The translations under genes were made by a program, and so were the position numbers. A DNA stretch of 9,872 nt from Anaerolineae bacterium. Lineage in GTDB: Bacteria; Chloroflexota; Anaerolineae; Anaerolineales; Villigracilaceae. This document shows, piece by piece, positions 5,817-9,872 of the stretch. Position 1 is the first letter of the stretch, and every line of letters begins with the position of its first letter. The DNA lies in the NCBI GenBank assembly GCA_003158885.1, contig PMLN01000320.1:1515-11386 (forward strand), written 5' to 3'. Below the pieces are notes generated by a model. The model was given only the letters and a program-made list of their open reading frames with translations. It did not search any database and was not told where the DNA came from.

Positions 5817-7064
5817 TTATCCACCCAATTCCACGGCCACCACATCGTAATACGTTCCCGCCCCAAAGCCGTCGAACAACACATGGTCGCCCGGCTTGAT
5901 CTGCGGCAACTGTCTCAGGAACGCGATCATATTCGAGGCCGCGCTGACATTGCCGAAATCCTTCAAGAGCCATGGCATCGGGAAACTGATGCCTTCCTTT
6001 AATAGGTGTTTTTCCTTGAGCTTGTTGATCTTGTAATTGGCGTGGTGGACGATGGCCACCGCTAATTTCTTATCCGGCGTGCCAAGTTTCTCCATCAATT
6101 TCTGGTAGGAACCGAACACATCCGTCACCGCCTGCACTCCCGTGCGCACGAACAGTTTCACCATGCCCATCAGTCCGGCCATGGAAATGTTCGAGCCGTC
6201 CTCCGGTTCGTGCATCAAGCCTGCCACCCGGATGTAGGATGCCTTTTCCTGCACGACTTCCACCAGTTTACCGATGGCCTTCAGGCCTTCATGCGGATAC
6301 AGCATCCGTACCTTCAATAAACCTTCTGAGTCGAAGACATCCATGCTTTTGCCCACCAGGAACTTGATCGTCTTGCCGGGGATGAGACCGATCATCCCGA
6401 ACCCGTTCCCAAAAAGCTGCAGAGCGTTCTTATCCTGCGAAAAACCGATAAAGCGGCTCAGACCTTCGATCCCGCCGACCAAAACTTTTTTGCCGCGCAA
6501 TTCTTCGGCGATGTTGAATTGCCCCGTTTCGGCCAGCTCGGGGTTGAGCGCCAAATTCAAGGCCCCGACCGATCCGTCGCAGGCCTTATGCACGCTGACC
6601 TTGAGCGCCTCATTTGGCACTCCGGCGCGCTGTGCGATCTCGGATAGATAATCATTGCTGATCGGTCCGCTTGTACCCACCAGTAAGCCTTCCACTTCGG
6701 AGGTTTGCCACCCGTTGCTCTGTGCAGCCTCCTGGATCATGCGCGCCCCGACCTCCACCTCTAATTGGTGATTTTCTGCCTGTGTCAATATGGGCACATG
6801 GTGCCGGCTTTCGAAGCCCAGATCGGCCAGTTCCAACTGTTCGTTATCGCCCAGTGAATGTCCCATGCGGGTTTCCACAAATTCCGGCAGGTGGGCGTTG
6901 TTATAACTCTTTCCCCATGCACCGTACGCGCCTGCAATTCCAAGTTCCTTGTTGGAAACCTGTTCGATGCCGAACGGAATTCCGCCGCTGACCTGGATGG
7001 TATCCAATTTGACATTGGGCCGCTCGTAAAAGGAATTCCCCTGGGGTTTTACTTCTTCACTCAT
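5817..7064 (-). CDS. FabH-like beta-ketoacyl synthase III family protein
   Basis: Thiolase-fold condensing enzyme of the KAS III / HMG-CoA synthase-like group, cytoplasmic. It is expected to load an acyl thioester on Cys and condense it with a second thioester. The Cys-His-Asn triad of KAS III is visible: Cys162 in KACDGSVGALNLAL, His340 in VHHANYKI (compare the FabH HQANxRI motif), and Asn372 in GNVSAAS. The C-terminus GDHVLFDGFGAG resembles the usual GDxVLxxxFGxG strand and turn. At 415 aa it is about 90 residues longer than ordinary FabH (near 320), with an extended N-terminus (about 60 residues before the first clear FabH-like region) and longer middle segments. The start at 7064 has AAGGAG at 7071-7076 with a 6-nt spacer. 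It is transcribed alone and convergent with the M42 operon. Ordinary fatty acid initiation, OleA-like head-to-head condensation and polyketide use are all possible; sequence does not decide. Confidence 0.8.
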   Translation of the reverse strand: MSEEVKPQGNSFYERPNVKLDTIQVSGGIPFGIEQVSNKELGIAGAYGAWGKSYNNAHLPEFVETRMGHSLGDNEQLELADLGFESRHHVPILTQAENHQLEVEVGARMIQEAAQSNGWQTSEVEGLLVGTSGPISNDYLSEIAQRAGVPNEALKVSVHKACDGSVGALNLALNPELAETGQFNIAEELRGKKVLVGGIEGLSRFIGFSQDKNALQLFGNGFGMIGLIPGKTIKFLVGKSMDVFDSEGLLKVRMLYPHEGLKAIGKLVEVVQEKASYIRVAGLMHEPEDGSNISMAGLMGMVKLFVRTGVQAVTDVFGSYQKLMEKLGTPDKKLAVAIVHHANYKINKLKEKHLLKEGISFPMPWLLKDFGNVSAASNMIAFLRQLPQIKPGDHVLFDGFGAGTYYDVVAVELGG

Positions 7065-7086
7065 TTTGTGCTCCTTGCATATTTGA

Positions 7087-7092
7087 ATTATA
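7087..7092 (-). promoter_or_regulatory. Candidate -10 box of KAS III-like gene
   Basis: TATAAT on the minus strand, 22 nt before the start codon. No good -35 match lies 16-18 nt upstream. The predicted leader is very short, about 15 nt, just enough for the Shine-Dalgarno sequence at 7071-7076. Confidence 0.45.
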
Positions 7093-7165
7093 ACCCTGAG
7101 GCGGGCGTTAAGCCTCGCACATAACCTGGGTCGCTCAAGGCTTTACCAAAGTCGGGAAATCCTTA

Positions 7166-7200
7166 ACGCGAATTACGCGAATTTGCGAATGCCGCGAATA
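7166..7200 (+). repeat. Short intergenic repeat, GCGAAT type
   Basis: Four head-to-tail copies of a unit close to ACGCGAATT (starting at 7166, 7175, 7184 and 7192; unit lengths 9, 9, 8, 9). They lie in the gap between secF and the KAS III-like gene. I recall similar GCGAAT runs as dispersed intergenic repeats in other genomes. The spacing matches the CACGAAG-type repeat at 5776-5804. Confidence 0.65.
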
Positions 7201-7226
7201 AACCGTGGAAAAGGAGAGAGACGCTG

Positions 7227-7240
7227 AAATTCACGAATTT
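7227..7240. repeat. 14-bp AT-rich palindrome
   Basis: AAATTC-AC-GAATTT is a perfect two-fold symmetric site between the GCGAAT repeat and the secF terminator. It could be a protein-binding site, but such short AT palindromes also arise by chance. Confidence 0.3.
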
Positions 7241-7274
7241 TGTCCCATAACGGAGTTCCTTCTCTTCGGGTATA

Positions 7275-7304
7275 AAAAAGCGCACCAAATTCGATGCGCT
7301 TTTT
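7275..7304 (-). terminator. Terminator of secD-secF operon
   Basis: AGCGCA (7279-7284) pairs with TGCGCT (7295-7300) around a 10-nt loop. Flanking A and T runs extend the stem and supply a U-tract on either strand. It begins about 26 nt after the secF stop codon, the expected place for the operon end. Confidence 0.8.
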
Positions 7305-7329
7305 AAAGTCGTTATGCCTGAATGTTTTC

Positions 7330-8289
7330 TTACGGCTGTTGTGCTTCGGCTTTCTTTCTGCTGAACCATGTTCGCCACTCGCGGTTTTCCCATACTACCA
7401 GGATCGGTGAAGCGTTGAAAATGGAGGAATAGGTTCCGCTGAAGATGCCCGCCAGCAGAATGATCACGAAATGCCGTGTCGTATCGCCGCCGAACAACGC
7501 CAGCGCGAACAGCGTGAACATCACGGTCAACTGCGTATTGATGGAACGGTCGAGTGTTTGCACCACGGAATGATTGACCAGCGTCTCGTAATCCACGCGC
7601 CGATAAATGTTGGAATTCTCACGGATGCGATCAAACACCACGATGGTGTCGTGTACCGAGAAGCCGATCACGGTCAGCAACGCGGTGAGGAACAACGCGT
7701 CCGCTTCCCAATGCAGGAAATAACCGAGCATGGCCTCCACGCCCAGCACCACGAAGATATCGTGGAACATGGCGATAATCGCTGCCGTTCCGTAGCGTAC
7801 CGGATGTTCTACGCTGCGGAATGCATACCAGATATAAAGAATGATGAATAGTGCGGCAGCCAGGATGGCGAACAAGGCCGCATTTGTGACCTCCGCTCCC
7901 ACCGACGCGGAAACGGAACTGAAGGTCAGCACGTTTGGGGTTTCACCGGTTTTGGCCTGCATCGCCGCCACGATTTTGCCTTTTGTGGCATCGTCTATTT
8001 GCTTGGAAAGGATCGAATATTTGTCAGTGCCGAGCGGCTGGATGACAGAGTCGCTTAAGGATTGACCGCCGGTGGATTGGAATTGATTATAGACGGCTTG
8101 GATGTCGGCTGGCGCTGGCAGCGTTCCGGTGAACTGCACTTCGAGCAGGGAGCCGCCTCGGAAGTCAATGCCTAACGCGAGCGGGCCTTCCTTGGTGGTG
8201 GTCCAGTGGATGGCCATGAAGATGATTCCCGGCACGATCACCAGCAGGGAGATGAGAAAGTATAGGTAACGGTTCTTGATGATGTTCAT
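7330..8289 (-). CDS. secF: Protein translocase subunit SecF
   Basis: Inner-membrane subunit that works with SecD on the SecYEG channel, using the ion gradient to drive late steps of protein export. Six membrane segments are apparent: about 8-27, then 137-156, 168-189, 198-218, 253-268 and 272-293. The periplasmic-side domain lies between the first two. Family motifs are GIDFRGGSLLEVQF (40-53), VIGFSVHDTIVVFDRIRE (207-224), QTLDRSINTQL (244-254) and FSGTYSSIFNASP (283-295). Length is 319 aa, typical. The start at 8289 has TAGGAG with a 6-nt spacer, and that site includes the secD stop codon. Only 9 nt separate the genes, so translation is probably coupled. A terminator follows downstream. The call is secure. 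Confidence 0.97.
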   Translation of the reverse strand: MNIIKNRYLYFLISLLVIVPGIIFMAIHWTTTKEGPLALGIDFRGGSLLEVQFTGTLPAPADIQAVYNQFQSTGGQSLSDSVIQPLGTDKYSILSKQIDDATKGKIVAAMQAKTGETPNVLTFSSVSASVGAEVTNAALFAILAAALFIILYIWYAFRSVEHPVRYGTAAIIAMFHDIFVVLGVEAMLGYFLHWEADALFLTALLTVIGFSVHDTIVVFDRIRENSNIYRRVDYETLVNHSVVQTLDRSINTQLTVMFTLFALALFGGDTTRHFVIILLAGIFSGTYSSIFNASPILVVWENREWRTWFSRKKAEAQQP

Positions 8290-8295
8290 GCAAAA

Positions 8296-8301
8296 CTCCT
8301 A
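8296..8301 (-). promoter_or_regulatory. secF ribosome binding site over secD stop
   Basis: TAGGAG on the minus strand, 6 nt before the secF ATG. Its TAG is the secD stop codon, so ribosomes ending secD sit on the secF entry site. Confidence 0.75.
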
Positions 8302-9774
8302 CAACCCGAACCAGTTTGGATGTTCATCCAATTTCAGGTTGTCCAGCACAAGATGCAGATAGGTGCGCGTGACGATGATGGCGGTGAACAGGGAAAGGAG
8401 CACGCCCAGGGCCAGGTTGATGGAGAAGCCCTTCACCATGCTTGCGCCGAATGTGTTCCCGAAGATGTAAAGGATGACGCACGTGATGAGCGTGGAAGAA
8501 TTTGAGTCCCGGATGGAAGGCCAGGCGCGGCTCCAGCCGAGGTCAATGGCCTGTCGCAGTGTGCGGCCTGACCTCAATTCTTCTTTGAGCCGCTCGAAGA
8601 TCAGGACGTTCGCGTCCACTGCCATTCCGATACTGAGGATGAAGCCTGCGATGCCGGGCAGGGTCAGGAAGATGGGGATGATCTTGAAGAGCATCAGGGA
8701 GATCAATGTGTATGTGACCAGCGCCAAGTCGGCCAGGATGCCGGGCAGGCGGTAATACAGTCCCATGAAGAGGATCACAACGGCCAGGCCGATGGCGCCG
8801 GCCAGCAGGCTCTTGCGCACTGATTCTGCGCCGAGGGTTGGGCCGACCGTCTGGCTCTCCACAACCTTCACCGGCACGGGCAGGGAACCATAGCGCAATT
8901 GCACGGCCAGTGCGTTGGCTGAGTCGGATGTGAAGCTGCCTTGGATCACTCCCTGGCCGCCTGTGATGGCTGAGTTGATCACGGGTACGGAAATGGCTTT
9001 CTTGTCGAGCACGATCGCCAGATATTGTTGTACATGCGAAGACGTGTAATCGGCAAAGATCTGGGAGCCGCTCGATTTTAGCGTGAAGGCGATCTCATAT
9101 TGCCCGAGCGATGTGGTTTGAACCGTGACCGTATCCAAGTCCGCGCCGGTCATGACGGTATGGTAAACGGTTGTCGGTGCGGCCGCGGTTGCGCCGGGCG
9201 TGGCATTCGCTGCAGGTGTAGCATTCGCAGCCGGTGTGGCGGTCAGGGCAGAAGTTGTTGGGGTGGAATTGGGTGTTGTCGTCGCAGAGGGCGCCGTTCC
9301 GGTTACAGACGGTTGTGTAGTGGAAGCCTGGCCGTAATCGGTCTGGACTACGGTGCCTACAGGTACTGGGTTGGTTCCCATGTCTACAAATTCAAGCAAG
9401 CCGGTTTGTTTCATTGCGGCTACCACTTGCTCGGGGTTGCTGATGCCGGGGAACTCTGCCACAATGCGGCAGTTGCCTGCCACTTGCATGGTGACTTCGC
9501 TTACGCCCATGGCGTTCGCGCGGTTTTCTAGGATTTGGCGCGTGACGTTCAGTGAGTTGGCATCCACTGTGGCGCAGTTGGGAACATCGGCTTGCAACAA
9601 AACCTGAAGACCACCGCGCAGGTCGAGACCCAGGTGGATATCTGTGTTGAGATTTACGAGCAATTGATTGTTAGTTGGGTTGGCAATCGAGATATTCTTG
9701 CTCAGATCGACCCAAAGCGAAAAGGCGATCAGCACAATGATCACGACCAGCCAAATATTGCGGCTACGAGACAT
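8299..9774 (-). CDS. secD: Protein translocase subunit SecD
   Basis: Inner-membrane export motor subunit, partner of SecF. One N-terminal membrane helix (about 7-22) is followed by the large external P1 region and then five more helices between about 322 and 471. Motifs are HLGLDLRGGLQVLLQAD (47-63), the P1 stretch ILENRANAMGVSEVTMQ (81-97), LPVPVKVVESQTVGPTLG (298-315) and GMAVDANVLIFERLKEELR (383-401), which holds the conserved Asp used in ion coupling. Residues about 148-202 are an unusual Thr/Ala/Pro/Ser-rich insert within P1 with two exact ATPAAN repeats (179-190). Length is 491 aa, within the range of non-enterobacterial SecD. The start at 9774 has GGAG with a 6-nt spacer. First gene of the secD-secF operon; any upstream gene such as yajC is outside the window. 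Confidence 0.97.
   Translation of the reverse strand: MSRSRNIWLVVIIVLIAFSLWVDLSKNISIANPTNNQLLVNLNTDIHLGLDLRGGLQVLLQADVPNCATVDANSLNVTRQILENRANAMGVSEVTMQVAGNCRIVAEFPGISNPEQVVAAMKQTGLLEFVDMGTNPVPVGTVVQTDYGQASTTQPSVTGTAPSATTTPNSTPTTSALTATPAANATPAANATPGATAAAPTTVYHTVMTGADLDTVTVQTTSLGQYEIAFTLKSSGSQIFADYTSSHVQQYLAIVLDKKAISVPVINSAITGGQGVIQGSFTSDSANALAVQLRYGSLPVPVKVVESQTVGPTLGAESVRKSLLAGAIGLAVVILFMGLYYRLPGILADLALVTYTLISLMLFKIIPIFLTLPGIAGFILSIGMAVDANVLIFERLKEELRSGRTLRQAIDLGWSRAWPSIRDSNSSTLITCVILYIFGNTFGASMVKGFSINLALGVLLSLFTAIIVTRTYLHLVLDNLKLDEHPNWFGL
9169..9333 (-). repeat. Low-complexity insert coding segment in secD
   Basis: Codes for about 55 residues, almost all Thr, Ala, Pro, Ser, Gly and Asn. An 18-bp unit coding ATPAAN occurs twice in a row (9205-9240), and a diverged third copy (ATPGAT) follows. 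At DNA level the two units differ at third positions, so the duplication is not very recent. Confidence 0.75.
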
Positions 9775-9791
9775 GGTTTACTCCATCCGTC

Positions 9792-9846
9792 ATGGTTTCG
9801 GTTTCTGAACCAAATTAGAACCATAAAAATACCAGCTTTTGGCTGG
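9792..9846 (-). promoter_or_regulatory. Structured secD leader
   Basis: On the minus strand CCAGC-CAAAA-GCTGG (9832-9846) is a 5-bp hairpin followed by TATTTTTA. It looks like a weak terminator or attenuator lying between the -10-like box and secD. Further on, ATGGTT (9819-9824) can pair with AACCAT at 9792-9797, enclosing a 4-bp stem (9800-9811), or with the AACCAT at 9773-9778 that covers the secD start codon. A regulatory role is only a possibility; the hairpin may instead end an upstream gene. Confidence 0.35.
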
Positions 9847-9855
9847 CGCGGCGTG

Positions 9856-9861
9856 ATTATA
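9856..9861 (-). promoter_or_regulatory. Candidate -10 box of secD operon
   Basis: TATAAT on the minus strand near the window edge. The -35 region would lie at or past the right end and cannot be judged. A start near 9849 would give a leader of about 75 nt. Confidence 0.4.
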
Positions 9862-9872
9862 CTCTGAAAGTA

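Noticed and set aside
9764..9793. Nine-codon upstream ORF overlapping the secD start
   Set aside because: It has no Shine-Dalgarno sequence and its short length is easily due to chance, so it is not proposed as an arrest peptide.

Overview
The window looks like a chromosomal piece of a free-living bacterium, most likely Chloroflexota of the Anaerolineae type. This is an inference. It rests on the gene mix (separate secD and secF, a run of M42 aminopeptidase paralogues, a long FabH-like condensing enzyme, a stand-alone DUF2156 protein) and on two short intergenic repeat families that I recall from such genomes. There is no rRNA, tRNA, CRISPR array or intact insertion sequence.

Layout. Positions 1-1700 carry two minus-strand genes in visibly AT-richer DNA: a DUF2156 (LPG-synthase C-terminal-like) acyltransferase followed by a GNAT acetyltransferase. 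Positions 1685-2558 are a gene-poor stretch of almost 900 bp. It has a duplicated motif, several inverted repeats and one doubtful small ORF, and it may be the scar of a mobile element. Positions 2559-5704 hold three tandem plus-strand M42 metallopeptidase genes, all with the full set of metal ligands, arranged as a tight operon (11-nt overlap, then a 25-nt gap). A strong two-way terminator at 5733-5773 separates them from a convergent minus-strand gene for a 415-aa KAS III (FabH)-like enzyme. Upstream of that gene lie a short GCGAAT-type repeat and the terminator of the minus-strand secD-secF operon, which fills the right end of the window. A -10-like box and a structured leader precede secD at the edge.

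Function. SecD and SecF form the membrane subcomplex that uses the proton or sodium gradient to complete Sec-dependent export. The M42 trio should be cytoplasmic aminopeptidases that finish peptide breakdown, possibly as TET-type dodecamers and perhaps as mixed assemblies. The FabH-like enzyme should make a carbon-carbon bond between acyl thioesters, but its substrate cannot be read from sequence. The two minus-strand acyltransferases on the left have no assigned substrates.

No undescribed multi-gene defence or mobile system stands out. The most noteworthy items are the three divergent M42 paralogues in one operon, the repeat-rich gap at 1685-2558, the two short repeat families, and the Thr/Ala/Pro-rich insert in SecD.
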